Positions 53,524 through 62,890 of a stretch of 64,000 bases of DNA are shown in pieces. How positions within the stretch are numbered: position 1 is the stretch's first letter; every line of letters begins with the position of its first letter. Under the pieces are notes generated by a model. That model ran no database searches and was not told the DNA's origin. It was given only the letters and a program-made list of their open reading frames with translations. The DNA comes from Zhongshania aquatica. Lineage in GTDB: Bacteria > Pseudomonadota > Gammaproteobacteria > Pseudomonadales > Spongiibacteraceae. The stretch covers positions 1 through 64,000 of the forward strand of contig NZ_JANZNQ010000012.1 of assembly GCF_027257955.1 (NCBI RefSeq). The letters run 5' to 3'. Both the position numbers and the translations under genes were made by a program.

Positions 53524-53826
53524 ATGCGTGATAATAAAAAACTATTTGGTCATTTTTTGAATGAACCGGTGAAGAAGGTGCATGCTATGGATCAAGACAA
53601 ACGCAAGGGCGGTGACGCGATACCGCAAAATGCGATGGACATGCTTAATGAATTGCAGGTTTTGGCGTTGCGTCAGATGGAGGGTTTCGGCTGGCGACTC
53701 CATTTTATAAGACGGCCGTTATTCCAAGAGCGTATTGTGGTGGTGATTGATTCTGTTGGCGAGAGAATGGGAATTTTAGAAGAAGATGGAAGTATAAATA
53801 TGGCGTCGTCTACCACGTTTCGCTAG
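53524..53826 (+). CDS. Small conserved-looking protein of unknown function
   Basis: The 100-residue protein has a conserved-looking core, GFGWRLHFIRRPLFQERIVVVID, ending in a GILEEDGSIN hairpin. It is soluble. The ATG at 53524 and an internal ATG at 53587 both have weak ribosome-binding sites, so the first 21 residues are uncertain. It follows the MscS gene by 42 bp and may be co-transcribed. No function is known to me. Confidence 0.7.
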   Translation: MRDNKKLFGHFLNEPVKKVHAMDQDKRKGGDAIPQNAMDMLNELQVLALRQMEGFGWRLHFIRRPLFQERIVVVIDSVGERMGILEEDGSINMASSTTFR

Positions 53827-53863
53827 CAAGCTGATGGGTTTATCTTCGCTGAATTAGAAGGAC

Positions 53864-53896
53864 ACTCAGAGCGTCAGTGGGTGAGGCGCTCTGAGT
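53864..53896. terminator. Convergent hairpin terminator
   Basis: A 10-bp perfect stem (ACTCAGAGCG/CGCTCTGAGT) with a 13-nt loop lies between the 53.5-kb gene and the Nudix gene. No T-tract is present. Confidence 0.6.
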
Positions 53897-53918
53897 AATT
53901 GCAGCAAAGGATTCAATG

Positions 53919-54401
53919 CTATTTGCCCAATTGCGTTTTTATCCAATCCGTTAATGCCAACCCTGTTCCCATCGGCCAAGGTTTAATATCGGCTACAGGT
54001 ACAATTTTGTAATCGTCCAATTCGTGGTTTAGCTTCACCTCACCGGCGGCTTTTACATGGTAGGCGATGATGACTTGGTTTTGTTGTGCAAAGGGATAAA
54101 CACCAACGAGTGAGGTTTCCAGTGCGTGGAGATTAAGTTCTTCCATGGTTTCGCGGCGAGCGCATTCCTCGGGATCTTCGCCGGCTTCTAAAAAGCCGGT
54201 GATAATAGAATAAAAGGTTTTTGGCCAGCTTACGTTGTGGGCCATTACTACGCCGCCTTCCACCTCAACGATCATCGCCACCACAGGCACGGGATTATTC
54301 CACAGCACGAAACCACAGCTGGTATCGGGGCAGCCCTTGCGAATTTCACTATCAATTAAAATTTCAGCTATGGGGCTGGCGCATTGTGGGCAGAATTTCA
54401 T
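53919..54401 (-). CDS. Nudix hydrolase with zinc ribbon (NudC-like)
   Basis: The 160-residue enzyme begins with a four-Cys zinc ribbon (C4, C7, C24, C29). The Nudix box follows at 69-91: G69, E75, then RRETMEEL with R83 and E84, E87, E88. The Gly near the box end is replaced by Asn, a tolerated change. It hydrolyses a nucleoside diphosphate linked to another moiety. NudC proper is longer and has an extra N-terminal domain, so the substrate is open. Confidence 0.88.
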   Translation of the reverse strand: MKFCPQCASPIAEILIDSEIRKGCPDTSCGFVLWNNPVPVVAMIVEVEGGVVMAHNVSWPKTFYSIITGFLEAGEDPEECARRETMEELNLHALETSLVGVYPFAQQNQVIIAYHVKAAGEVKLNHELDDYKIVPVADIKPWPMGTGLALTDWIKTQLGK

Positions 54402-54525
54402 AGTCTCGTCTCGTCGTTATTGTCGGGTAGATGGCTTAATTTTAAGATTTTGCCACAGACTGGCTATGTGCGACCATGTTTGGCGCTAAGGTATTTCTCT
54501 TGATCGAACAAAATGGTGTGTCGTT

Positions 54526-55314
54526 ATGGATCTGAAACTGCAAAATAAAATTGCGCTGGTTACCGGTAGTAACCGAGGCACCGGTGAAGCGATTGCCCAA
54601 ACGCTGGCGCGGGAAGGCGCGATTGTTGTCTTTCATGGTAATGAAGAGGGCAGCGCTGTAGAGGTAGCTGACGCGACTGCATCCGCGCACGCGGTATGGG
54701 GAGATATTTCTACGGATGCGGGTTGCGACCAAGTGCTAAGCCAAACCAGAAAGGCAGTTGGTGATATCGATATTCTGGTAAACAATTACGGCACCGCGAC
54801 CGCCGGTAAGTGGTTACAGAGCGACTCGGAAGATTGGTTGGATATGTATCAAAAAAATGTGCTGTCCGCAGTGCGCTTGATTAAGGGCTTCAGTCCAGCA
54901 ATGCGAAATAAAGGTTGGGGTCGGATTGTGCAATTAGGCACAATTGGTAGCCACCAGCCGAATAGTATTATGCCACACTATTACGCATCAAAAGGGGCGG
55001 TTGCCACGATGGGAGTGAGTCTCGCAAAGGAGCTTTCCCATACTGGTATTACCGTCAATACCATCGCGCCGGGGTATATTCGCACGGCTGAGTTAGAGGC
55101 GGGTTTTCGACGGCGCGCCGCTAAAAAAGGATGGGGCGAAGACTGGAATGATATTGTGAAAAAAATCGTCGAAACAGAATACCCGAATCCCAGCGGTCGA
55201 ATTGCCGAGCGGCAGGAAGTGGCAGATCTCGTTGCCTTTATTTGTAGTGATCTTGCAGGTTTTATTAATGGTCAAAATATCCGCATTGATGGCGGTGCCG
55301 TATCTTACGTTTGA
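54526..55314 (+). CDS. Short-chain dehydrogenase/reductase
   Basis: The 262-residue classical SDR has the cofactor motif TGSNRGTG at 13-20, an NNYG motif near 86-89 in place of NNAG, Ser142 and Y152-x3-K156. It resembles 3-oxoacyl-ACP/acyl-CoA reductases. The substrate is not determinable. It is monocistronic, convergent with hemW with only 18 bp between stops. Confidence 0.9.
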   Translation: MDLKLQNKIALVTGSNRGTGEAIAQTLAREGAIVVFHGNEEGSAVEVADATASAHAVWGDISTDAGCDQVLSQTRKAVGDIDILVNNYGTATAGKWLQSDSEDWLDMYQKNVLSAVRLIKGFSPAMRNKGWGRIVQLGTIGSHQPNSIMPHYYASKGAVATMGVSLAKELSHTGITVNTIAPGYIRTAELEAGFRRRAAKKGWGEDWNDIVKKIVETEYPNPSGRIAERQEVADLVAFICSDLAGFINGQNIRIDGGAVSYV

Positions 55315-55332
55315 TACATTGGAATAGAAAAG

Positions 55333-56571
55333 CTAGTCCGGTAAAAACTCGGCCAACACGCTATCAAGCATGTCGTAGCCACGCGGTGTTGGCGAGTATT
55401 TGTCACCGTGCTTTTGCAACAAACCACGACAGATAAAATTATTCATCGTAGTGCTAATCGCAGACCAGGCTAAACCTGTGCGCCGCTCAAAGAGCGCCGC
55501 GGTAAATCCTTGCTGCAGGCGTAGCGCATTCATCATAAATTCTAAGGGTAAATCAGCGGGGCTGATAATCTCAGTTTTGCTGCTGCGTGAAGGACTTCGG
55601 AGAAGGTAGTCTTCGGGCTTGCGGGTTTTTTGATAGCGAATAATATCGCCATTGGCCTGGGTGATTTTACCGTGGGCGCCGGCACCGATGGCGAGATAGT
55701 CCCCAAATTGCCAATAGTTAAGGTTATGACTGGATTGGCGTCCCGGCATTGCAAACGCTGACACCTCATACCGCCCAAAGCCCGCTGCAGATAATTTGTT
55801 AAAGCCCGCGCTTTGAATACGGTGCATTTCGGTTTCTATTGGCAAGCTCGGCGGTCGCTTAAAAAACTCGGTATTCGGCTCAATGGTAAGTTGATACCAG
55901 CTGATATGTGGCGTGCCAGCATCAATAGCTAACTTGAGGTCACACAAGGCATCTTCTTGGCTTTGATTGTTCAGGCCGTGCATCAGATCGACATTAAAAT
56001 TATCGAAGCCCGCGTTTTGCGCACAGGCAATTGCTCGAAGCGCGTCATCGTTATTGTGTATTCTGCCGAGTTTTTTAAGTTGTGACGGATTAAAACTTTG
56101 CACGCCAATCGATAAGCGGTTGATCCCCACCTGCCGGTAACCATCAAAGCGGGCTTGCTCAACGGTGCCGGGATTTGCCTCTAGGGTAATTTCAATATCG
56201 TCGGTAAATTTCAGCCGCGTGCGTAATTCCCTAAATAGAGTTTTATAAGCTTGTGGGCTAAATAAACTCGGTGTGCCGCCGCCGATAAAAATACTCTGTA
56301 GTTCTCGATCTTGAATAAACCCTAAATCCTGATCAAGGTCCTCAAGCATCGCATTGATATAGGCCTGCTCTGGTAACTCGCCCTTTTGCTCGTGTGAATT
56401 AAAATCACAGTAGGGGCATTTGCGCACGCACCACGGAATGTGGATGTAGAGCGATAAGGGCACCGGCTTTAGTAGGAGTTGTTCGGCGTTGAAGATGGAT
56501 GATATGGGATTAGTCATAGCCGATTTTACTTGTGCTGATTTGCTGCGGACAGCAAGTTTAGCACTATTCAT
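55333..56571 (-). CDS. hemW: Radical SAM heme chaperone HemW
   Basis: HemW belongs to the coproporphyrinogen-oxidase-like radical SAM family and acts in heme trafficking. The 412-residue product has the cluster motif C-x3-C-x2-C in IPWCVRKCPYCDF, preceded by LSLYIHI, and GGGTPSLF. Two starts are possible, 56571 and the ATG at 56517 (MTNPISS), neither with a good ribosome-binding site. It is monocistronic. Confidence 0.93.
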   Translation of the reverse strand: MNSAKLAVRSKSAQVKSAMTNPISSIFNAEQLLLKPVPLSLYIHIPWCVRKCPYCDFNSHEQKGELPEQAYINAMLEDLDQDLGFIQDRELQSIFIGGGTPSLFSPQAYKTLFRELRTRLKFTDDIEITLEANPGTVEQARFDGYRQVGINRLSIGVQSFNPSQLKKLGRIHNNDDALRAIACAQNAGFDNFNVDLMHGLNNQSQEDALCDLKLAIDAGTPHISWYQLTIEPNTEFFKRPPSLPIETEMHRIQSAGFNKLSAAGFGRYEVSAFAMPGRQSSHNLNYWQFGDYLAIGAGAHGKITQANGDIIRYQKTRKPEDYLLRSPSRSSKTEIISPADLPLEFMMNALRLQQGFTAALFERRTGLAWSAISTTMNNFICRGLLQKHGDKYSPTPRGYDMLDSVLAEFLPD

Positions 56572-56648
56572 CGACGCTGTTTTTAATTTTCATTCTTGTC
56601 AGAAAGCAATCTCCAATACGCGCCGAGCTTGTTAAATATAATTTTGAA

Positions 56649-57107
56649 TTACTCAACTACTTGAACGTCCACGCGAATTAAACCTGAGGAGGTATCACCA
56701 ATGGTTGTAAAGGCCGACTTTGAAAGATCAATAATCCGGCCCCTTACAAAAGGTCCGCGGTCGTTTATTTTTACCAACACACTTTGGCCTGTCTTTTGGT
56801 TTGTTACTTTTACGTGAGTGCCGAATGGCAGTGTTCGATGGGCAGCTGTATTTAGCTCATGCCTATATCGCTCGCCGCTCGCGGTTTTTTTATTGTGGTA
56901 TTTATCGCCATAGTAAGACGCCATACCTGACTCAATGATGGCAACGCTTCCCTCGCCACTATTCTCATGAAACTGTGTAGAAGAGCAACCTGCTAAGGAG
57001 AGCAACAACGCAAACATTGTAATAATAATTAAAGCACCATTGTCTCTCGCGACACGTTCACGAGGTCGCTCTACTAGGTCGATCCTGTAACTTAAGGTTT
57101 TTGACAT
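56649..57107 (-). CDS. Short RlpA-like double-psi beta-barrel lipoprotein
   Basis: The 152-residue lipoprotein (lipobox SLAGC, Cys41 after a basic N-terminus) has a single RlpA-type domain. Motifs are GMASYYGDKYHNKKTASGE, the catalytic-type KINDRGPF and GRIIDLSKSAF. RlpA cleaves denuded glycan strands at the septum, but this protein lacks the C-terminal SPOR domain. The ATG at 57107 behind AAGG is preferred over 57131. It may be a minor peptidoglycan lytic enzyme. Confidence 0.85.
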   Translation of the reverse strand: MSKTLSYRIDLVERPRERVARDNGALIIITMFALLLSLAGCSSTQFHENSGEGSVAIIESGMASYYGDKYHNKKTASGERYRHELNTAAHRTLPFGTHVKVTNQKTGQSVLVKINDRGPFVRGRIIDLSKSAFTTIGDTSSGLIRVDVQVVE

Positions 57108-57304
57108 GAACACCTTTCCATCCACCCCCAAAAAGGCGCTTGGTATTTGCGCTTGCGTTCTAGTTGATCATAGTAAGAGATATTAGTTCCTGCCTGGCAA
57201 GACGCAAAGGGGTCATTTGCCGTGCCGACGGTATTGCCGTGAATAGCTTTAGTACTTTTTGTTTCACGCCATACCCAAGCTTGATCGGGTATCCATGTGA
57301 GCAA
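57092..57304 (-). pseudogene. Possible small gene or gene fragment before the RlpA-like gene
   Basis: An open minus frame from 57322 to a stop at 57092 reads W-rich, protein-like sequence (LLTWIPDQAWVWRETKST, then YQAPFWGWMERCS). It has no ATG; only TTG at 57304 could start it. Its end overlaps the RlpA-like start by 16 bp. It could be a remnant of a larger gene or a leader ORF. Coding status is weakly supported. Confidence 0.25.
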
Positions 57305-57573
57305 AGCGAATGCCTTTGTTCAGATATTGGGTCAAAAAGCGGTTATGTAGGGTTTCTGCCAGCTCTAATTTCCCTCTTGCTGGGCGACTTAGTTATTCTG
57401 CACTACGGGTCGTCCAGTGGGGCGAAAACTTACAGAACGGTGAAAGGGGATTACTCAGGATAATTTTTTATACAAAGGTCAAAAATCACGTGGTGTTGGA
57501 GGTGGGCTTAAGCTTAAATCGCCAGTTCGAGGTAAACGAAACGGGCGATTTAAGCTCGTATATTTGCTTTGTG
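57305..57573. other. Intergenic region with a partial copy of the 61-kb repeat motif
   Basis: No gene is supported here. The 13-mer GCTGGGCGACTTA at 57379-57391 occurs in reverse complement at 61039-61051, flanked by further similarity (CCCTC on one side). This suggests a decayed copy of the repeat element beside ubiD. Confidence 0.4.
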
Positions 57574-60495
57574 CTATTCCACAATAACTTGAATGGTGCC
57601 GGACACATCGCCGCTATTTTTCAGTACTTGTTCACCCGGGTCCTGTTGCGTTGCCGGGGGCGAGGCCAATACAGAATCAAAGAAGCTGGCATAAATCATT
57701 ACTTGAGATCCACTAGCCATCGCAGGTATCGTCCAGCGTTTACCCGAAGGCAACACACCGTCTAAACAGGTCGTCCCGCCGCCTGGTGGATTTGTCAAAG
57801 GAAGCACATTTACTTCTTGGCCATTTTCATCGTAGGTATGTATAACGAAAATGATATTATTACCCGATTGAAGGCCTTCAACGGGTTTAGCAGAGCAGGC
57901 AAGATCTATTTTCAATTCGTAATCGGCTTCGGCTTCGTGATCGAAGACCCAGGCCATAATGTAACTGCCCAATGCGCCAGAGGTAATGCAATCGGTACCT
58001 TTTTCACCCTCCGAATATTCAACTTCGATACACCGCCCCTGCGTTTCGCTTGAGGTACCAAAGCCGATGGTGTTGTCGCCCATATTCTCTATAGTGCCGG
58101 CGCTGTCTGCAATCAACGCTACGCTCGTAGTTAGGCATTGATCGCCGCGCTCTTCAGAAAACACCAAATTGTCTGAATCCGACTGATCAAAATTAAATGG
58201 GCGGCCCTCAGACAGTGAGCCCATTTTTTGACGGATATTCGCCGGTGATAGACCCTGGTAATCGGGGTTTACCACACCAAAGATGGTTTCTACTTCGACG
58301 TCCTCGGGATTACTGTTGGTGCAATCTTCTCTTGGTGAGCTGGCATTCGTTACCACGTTTGCATTCATATAGACATTGCCCGCGCAATCTAGTGTATTGA
58401 TTGTCACATTGGCCTTTATGTTGCTGTCTTCATTACTGGTGGCGGTGAGTACAAACGTGCCTACGTCCTCCGTACTGAATCGCACCGTATTATTGGCGAG
58501 CTCTGTCAGCGTGCCGCCATTGGAAGTCCAAGTTACAGAGTCATCATTGCTAAACCCGGTGATGATGGCGCGATTTTCTTCGGTGTAGACGGTTTCGTCG
58601 CAACTACCGGCTAGTGTTTCCTCAATACTTATCTTTAAGTCTGCCAGTTTGACTTCTGCGGTTGTCCTGCGAGGCTCTGTTGGCACGAGGGTTTTGGATG
58701 TAGAGGTTAATGTAATGTACTGAGGGTAGCCCTCTGGATCCGAGGGGGTTGCTATCCTTAATTGTAATGAGTCACCACTTCGTGTCTTGGACACGCTAAG
58801 ATTACTGGAGGTCTGCATCTCATGTTTTTCGGGAAGCACTGAATTGAGAATGCTCACATTGACATCAATGACTTCTCCTGGGGTGTTGACAACAATTGGG
58901 CTAGAAGAAAACAAAAATGATTTCGCGAGGTTTTCCATCACGATGGTGTCTTGCTCCATCGCGAGCGTGTTGGTATATGAGGGGAACTTCCCTGACTTCA
59001 GTTTCACCTCGAGTTCAGATTGACCAACTTCCTGTGGCGTGATTTTACGATCTTGTCCGGTGTTTAAAGAAAATGCAGTGCCTGAAATAAACTTTGGCTC
59101 AGCATAGTCACTGCCAATCTGGATGTTATTCCAGCTGATAGAAGGCACAATTAACTCGCAATCCTGAGCCCCCGCTTTAGAAGTGACCCGGTTGGCGACT
59201 TCACTTGCCCCGAACATTAAATTGGGATCAACTGGACTCTTTGGGGCACCCAAAGCGGCAAAACCGGTGTCTACAACCAATTTAGAAAAGTCATATTCTT
59301 TGCTTCGCGCATCGACGCGGAAAAGCCAACTCGGTTCTGAAAATTTTTCGGTGTAATCTTCTTCGAGGCGTGGCTTCGGAATAATTGTCAGTTTGGCTTC
59401 CGTGATTTCAGATGGCAGCAGCGCTGCAACCATGTCAATTTCCATATTGTTGGTAATACTGCTAATCGCCATCGCGGTCGTCAATACTGCTAAGGGTGTT
59501 GCAGCTGCCCCTTTGCCTAATTGGCCACCTACGGTAAATAACGTGTTTAGTGCAGAGCTCTTTGCCGCCTGACTTGCGGCGGCACTTTGGGCGTTTCTTT
59601 GCTTAGTTTGCGCCTCGTAAGATAACTTCATGCCGCGAGACAATGTCTCGCCATTATTTATCGCTACTTTGTGTTTAGTATTATCTGCATAGCTGCCCGT
59701 GCATTGGGCGCGGCGTACCATCGGTTCCGCTGCGGCAACATTGGCTATTTCGCCTGAGTCTGGGGTTGTCGTAAAGATCGGCCCATCAAAACGGCTCGCA
59801 AAATTCTCTAGTAAAGTTTTGAGATCCAGTTTTTCCATTACTTGCGCGATGTAGGCCTTATCATTTGCGGACATCGTAGCGAACACGTTGCGCTGATAAG
59901 CCAAGCTAATTTCGCTGGCGGGATCGTTGAATAACTCGTGGATGTAGTGGGCCGCCAAAAGATAGGGGTCATTTTGGATATCTTCGTCTGATACTGTCTC
60001 CGGATCGTAACCAAAGGCCTCTTCAAACTTGATAAGCGCCTGCTCAAGGGTATCCAGTACATCGGCGTAATTATCGGTATCGCTAGCCGGTGGGAGGGCA
60101 TCAACCGTGATAGCTGGGATGTTGCAGCGTGCGCCGCCCATTTCGGCAACTAGCGTAATTTCGCCACCGTTTGCCGCTAGGTCCGGTGTTATGGGCGCAT
60201 TGACGATGTACCCCATGTCGCTAGTAATACTGCTCAGCGGGACTTCGCTGTCTGACAGAACAATATAGACGGCGTCGAGGGTTTCGTTTGTTTTGAACTC
60301 TATCGGATCGCCGGGCAGTATGGTGTCCGTTGTCAGAAGAGTCAGCCTATCGCAGACCTGATTTGCACTACTTCCACCTCCGCCGCCTCCGCCACCACAG
60401 GCACCTAGTAATATGGTCGAAATCACCACGATATAGCCTAGCGATTTGCGAAGAAGTTGTTTAAATAGGAGAGAATTCAACTGGTTAAAATACAT
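57574..60495 (-). CDS. Very large lipoprotein with polyglycine linker, unknown function
   Basis: The 973-residue protein has a lipobox (LLGAC, Cys33) followed at once by eight glycines and Ser-Ser. A helical part follows at about 140-340, with an Ala-rich segment (SAAASQAAKSSALNTLFTVGGQ). The C-terminal half consists of Ig-like or beta-sandwich domains (TWTSNGGTLTELANNTVRFS near 640). Several Cys pairs suggest disulfides. No catalytic motif is evident and I do not recognise the family. It is monocistronic. An exposed outer-membrane role is likely from the anchor. Confidence 0.83.
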   Translation of the reverse strand: MYFNQLNSLLFKQLLRKSLGYIVVISTILLGACGGGGGGGGSSANQVCDRLTLLTTDTILPGDPIEFKTNETLDAVYIVLSDSEVPLSSITSDMGYIVNAPITPDLAANGGEITLVAEMGGARCNIPAITVDALPPASDTDNYADVLDTLEQALIKFEEAFGYDPETVSDEDIQNDPYLLAAHYIHELFNDPASEISLAYQRNVFATMSANDKAYIAQVMEKLDLKTLLENFASRFDGPIFTTTPDSGEIANVAAAEPMVRRAQCTGSYADNTKHKVAINNGETLSRGMKLSYEAQTKQRNAQSAAASQAAKSSALNTLFTVGGQLGKGAAATPLAVLTTAMAISSITNNMEIDMVAALLPSEITEAKLTIIPKPRLEEDYTEKFSEPSWLFRVDARSKEYDFSKLVVDTGFAALGAPKSPVDPNLMFGASEVANRVTSKAGAQDCELIVPSISWNNIQIGSDYAEPKFISGTAFSLNTGQDRKITPQEVGQSELEVKLKSGKFPSYTNTLAMEQDTIVMENLAKSFLFSSSPIVVNTPGEVIDVNVSILNSVLPEKHEMQTSSNLSVSKTRSGDSLQLRIATPSDPEGYPQYITLTSTSKTLVPTEPRRTTAEVKLADLKISIEETLAGSCDETVYTEENRAIITGFSNDDSVTWTSNGGTLTELANNTVRFSTEDVGTFVLTATSNEDSNIKANVTINTLDCAGNVYMNANVVTNASSPREDCTNSNPEDVEVETIFGVVNPDYQGLSPANIRQKMGSLSEGRPFNFDQSDSDNLVFSEERGDQCLTTSVALIADSAGTIENMGDNTIGFGTSSETQGRCIEVEYSEGEKGTDCITSGALGSYIMAWVFDHEAEADYELKIDLACSAKPVEGLQSGNNIIFVIHTYDENGQEVNVLPLTNPPGGGTTCLDGVLPSGKRWTIPAMASGSQVMIYASFFDSVLASPPATQQDPGEQVLKNSGDVSGTIQVIVE

Positions 60496-60890
60496 TATAC
60501 AATTCCATTTGCGACGTTAATCGTCGAAGTTCCATTGAAAAGACCCAACAGCTATCGCGTACCCCCCCGCTAAATTAAGTTAGGCGCGATATAACCGTTT
60601 TCTTATGATAACTTTATCAACCCTAAACTGAATAATCTACTGATGGCGAATGCCCTATTTTTGTTGGGTGCTTCGCAAATAACGGCACGGGCAGCGAGCG
60701 TGCCGCCGGGAAAACTCGCCTTCGGCTCAAGCAGTTCCCCGCTTAACCCGTTACTTGCTTCAGTGCTCGGCGGTGCTGAAGGGGATTCGTGTAAGCTGCA
60801 GGTGTTGTGTGGGAAAGACAAAGTTTTTTGTCTAATGTTACAGCGAAGTGCCGCCCTTAGTCCCGCTTTTGAACTCACCGAGCATCGCAG

Positions 60891-60962
60891 AAACTCAATG
60901 GGATTTTTTTAGTGAGGACTGTCTGAGCCCAAGGCGAGTTCCGCAGCGATCCCATTGAGTTT
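60891..60962. repeat. 14-bp perfect inverted repeat, 44-bp centre
   Basis: AAACTCAATGGGAT (60891-60904) and its exact complement (60949-60962) flank a TTTTTT run and the GAGGACTGTCTGAGCCC segment. It lies within the composite element. Confidence 0.85.
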
Positions 60963-61012
60963 TGAGAAGCACAGAGTACCCGAAGGGTGAGTGATAGCGG
61001 GCGAATTTCTTG

Positions 61013-61042
61013 CTTACTTCTTTTTTCGCAAAAAGAAGTAAG
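61013..61042. repeat. 13-bp perfect hairpin with TCGC loop
   Basis: CTTACTTCTTTTT at 61013-61025 pairs perfectly with 61030-61042. A second dyad, TTTTTTCGC/GCGAAAAAA (61021-61029/61056-61064), overlaps it, so two alternative foldings exist. Confidence 0.85.
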
Positions 61043-61287
61043 TCGCCCAGCGAGGGCGAAAAAATCGCTAGCAGAGCGTAGTAATATTACTCAGAATGAT
61101 TTTCAGTTTAAAAATTACTTCTTGGACTTTATATTTAGGCTCAAAGCGTATGTATTATGAATTGTAGTCAAGCCCTATAAGCTTGCGAGCACTATCAGAA
61201 ATCAGTTTTCTACCTCTCGATATCCACAAAAAATAAACAAGCCATTCCAGCGAAAAGTTTATATCAGATTAGCGAGTCTGCTGAGCC

Positions 61288-62751
61288 TCAGCTCAACCCC
61301 AACTGATCCCAAATATCATCTATCTTCTGGATAACAGCAGGATCTTTCACAATGGGACGACCCCATTCTCGGGTGGTTTCACCGCCCATTTTATTGGTGG
61401 CGTCCATTCCCATCTTCGAGCCGAGGCCCGAAACCGGTGAGGCAAAATCAAGATAATCGATGGGTGTATTTTCAACCAGCACGGTATCGCGAGCCGGGTC
61501 CATACGAGTGGTAATCGCCCAGATAACATCATTCCAGTCGCGGGCGTTGACGTCGTCGTCGCAAACAATTACAAACTTGGTGTACATAAATTGTCGTAAA
61601 AATGACCAAACCCCAAACATGACGCGTTTGGCGTGACCTGGATATTGTTTTTTAATCGTCACCACGGCCATGCGATAGGAGCAGCCTTCCGGTGGCAGAT
61701 AGAAATCGACTATTTCTGGGAATTGCCTTTGCAGTAGTGGGACTAACACCTCATTCAAGGCGACGCCGAGTACGGCAGGCTCGTCCGGTGGACGACCGGT
61801 ATAGGTGCTGTGATAGATCGGTTTTTTGCGGTGACTAATATGGGTAACGGTGAAAACCGGAAAGCTGTCTACCTCATTGTAGTAGCCGGTGTGGTCGCCG
61901 TAGGGGCCTTCGTCGGCCATTTCTTCGGGGTCAATATAACCCTCAAGAATAAATTCTGCGGTCGCGGGTACTTGTAAATCATTGCTTAGGCTTTTGGTGA
62001 GTTCGGTCTTGCTGCCGCGCAGCAATCCGGCAAATGCGTATTCGCTCAGCGAGTCGGGTACGGGTGTTACCGCGCCTAGGGTCGTAGCTGGATCGGCGCC
62101 AAGGGCAACCGATACGGGAAACTTCTCGCCGGGATTGCTGGCTTTAAATTCTTGAAAATCTAAGGCGCCACCACGGTGAGATAACCAGCGCATTATCAGC
62201 TTGTTCTTGCCGATAAGCTGCATGCGGTAAATGCCGAGGTTTTGGCGTTCTTTATTCGGGCCACGGGTAATAACTAGTGGCCAAGTGATCAGTGGTGCGG
62301 CGTCGTCGGGCCAGCAGGTTTGAATGGGCAGTGTGCGTAAATCTACCGCGTCGCCTTCAATCACGCATTCCTGGCAGGGCGCATTGCTCACCATTTTAGG
62401 CCCCATATTCAAAACTTGTTTGAATACCGGTAGTTTGCTCCACGCGTCGCGTAGACCTTTTGGTGGATCAGGTTGGCGTAAAAAAGCGAGTAATTCGCCG
62501 ACTTCGTGAAGGGCCTTTATATCGTCTTTGCCCATACCCATTGCGACACGCTTTTCGGTGCCGAATAAATTCGCCAGTACCGGAATATCGTAACCAATGG
62601 GATTTTCAAACAATAGGGCGGGGCCGCCAGCGCGCAAGACGCGGTCGCAAATCTCAGTCATTTCCAGATTGGGATCAACGGGATGGCTAATACGTTTTAG
62701 CTCACCTTGTTTTTCTAAATGCCGGATGAATTCTCTGAGGTCTTTATACAT
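61288..62751 (-). CDS. ubiD: 4-hydroxy-3-polyprenylbenzoate decarboxylase
   Basis: UbiD is the prenylated-FMN-dependent decarboxylase of ubiquinone synthesis. The 487-residue product starts [20 protein letters not shown] and shows [14 protein letters not shown] ([10 protein letters not shown]), [10 protein letters not shown] and [11 protein letters not shown], all typical. The frame runs on to 62829, but that stretch lies in the inverted-repeat element and is not family-like. It is monocistronic between two repeat regions. The flavin prenyltransferase UbiX is not in the window. Confidence 0.96.
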   Translation of the reverse strand: MYKDLREFIRHLEKQGELKRISHPVDPNLEMTEICDRVLRAGGPALLFENPIGYDIPVLANLFGTEKRVAMGMGKDDIKALHEVGELLAFLRQPDPPKGLRDAWSKLPVFKQVLNMGPKMVSNAPCQECVIEGDAVDLRTLPIQTCWPDDAAPLITWPLVITRGPNKERQNLGIYRMQLIGKNKLIMRWLSHRGGALDFQEFKASNPGEKFPVSVALGADPATTLGAVTPVPDSLSEYAFAGLLRGSKTELTKSLSNDLQVPATAEFILEGYIDPEEMADEGPYGDHTGYYNEVDSFPVFTVTHISHRKKPIYHSTYTGRPPDEPAVLGVALNEVLVPLLQRQFPEIVDFYLPPEGCSYRMAVVTIKKQYPGHAKRVMFGVWSFLRQFMYTKFVIVCDDDVNARDWNDVIWAITTRMDPARDTVLVENTPIDYLDFASPVSGLGSKMGMDATNKMGGETTREWGRPIVKDPAVIQKIDDIWDQLGLS

Positions 62752-62767
62752 GGCAGGCGTTACGCTG

Positions 62768-62878
62768 GATGGGAGACGGGAGACGAAAAGTAAAATAATA
62801 GTGGGCGCGGATGGTGCAGCGCCCAACACATTGACGAGAGCTGAGAGTTTTGCTTTTTAGCATCTCCCGTCTCCCGTC
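62768..62878. repeat. 111-bp inverted-repeat element between rho and ubiD
   Basis: Eighteen-base arms at 62768-62785 and 62861-62878, built on GGGAGACGGGAGA, are complementary at 16 of 18 positions. They enclose an inner 7-bp hairpin TGGGCGC/GCGCCCA (62802-62808/62819-62825). It looks like a MITE- or REP-type insertion and may also serve as the rho 3' end. Confidence 0.75.
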
Positions 62879-62890
62879 AAGCATTCCGCG

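Larger units (their letters stand above)
60603..61085. repeat. Composite repeat-rich intergenic element between the lipoprotein gene and ubiD
   Basis: The 792-bp gap 60496-61287 has no supported gene but is dense in inverted repeats. These are AACTCGCC-type arms at 60713-60728/60925-60940 (15 of 16 paired), 14-bp perfect arms at 60891-60904/60949-60962, and a 13-bp hairpin at 61013-61042. The sequence resembles dispersed elements seen between genes in many gammaproteobacteria, which produce spurious ORFs such as the minus frame 60603-60878. The part beyond 61085 shows nothing. Confidence 0.6.

Noticed and set aside
57164-57463. Plus-strand 99-codon ORF before the large lipoprotein
   Set aside because: Composition is not protein-like, there is no ribosome-binding site, and it crosses a decayed repeat motif.
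60603-60878. Minus-strand 91-codon ORF as a gene
   Set aside because: It lies within the inverted-repeat element. Such frames recur wherever this type of repeat occurs and are best read as spurious.
62752-62829. 26-residue N-terminal extension of UbiD
   Set aside because: It is encoded by the inverted-repeat element; the family starts at MYKDLREF.
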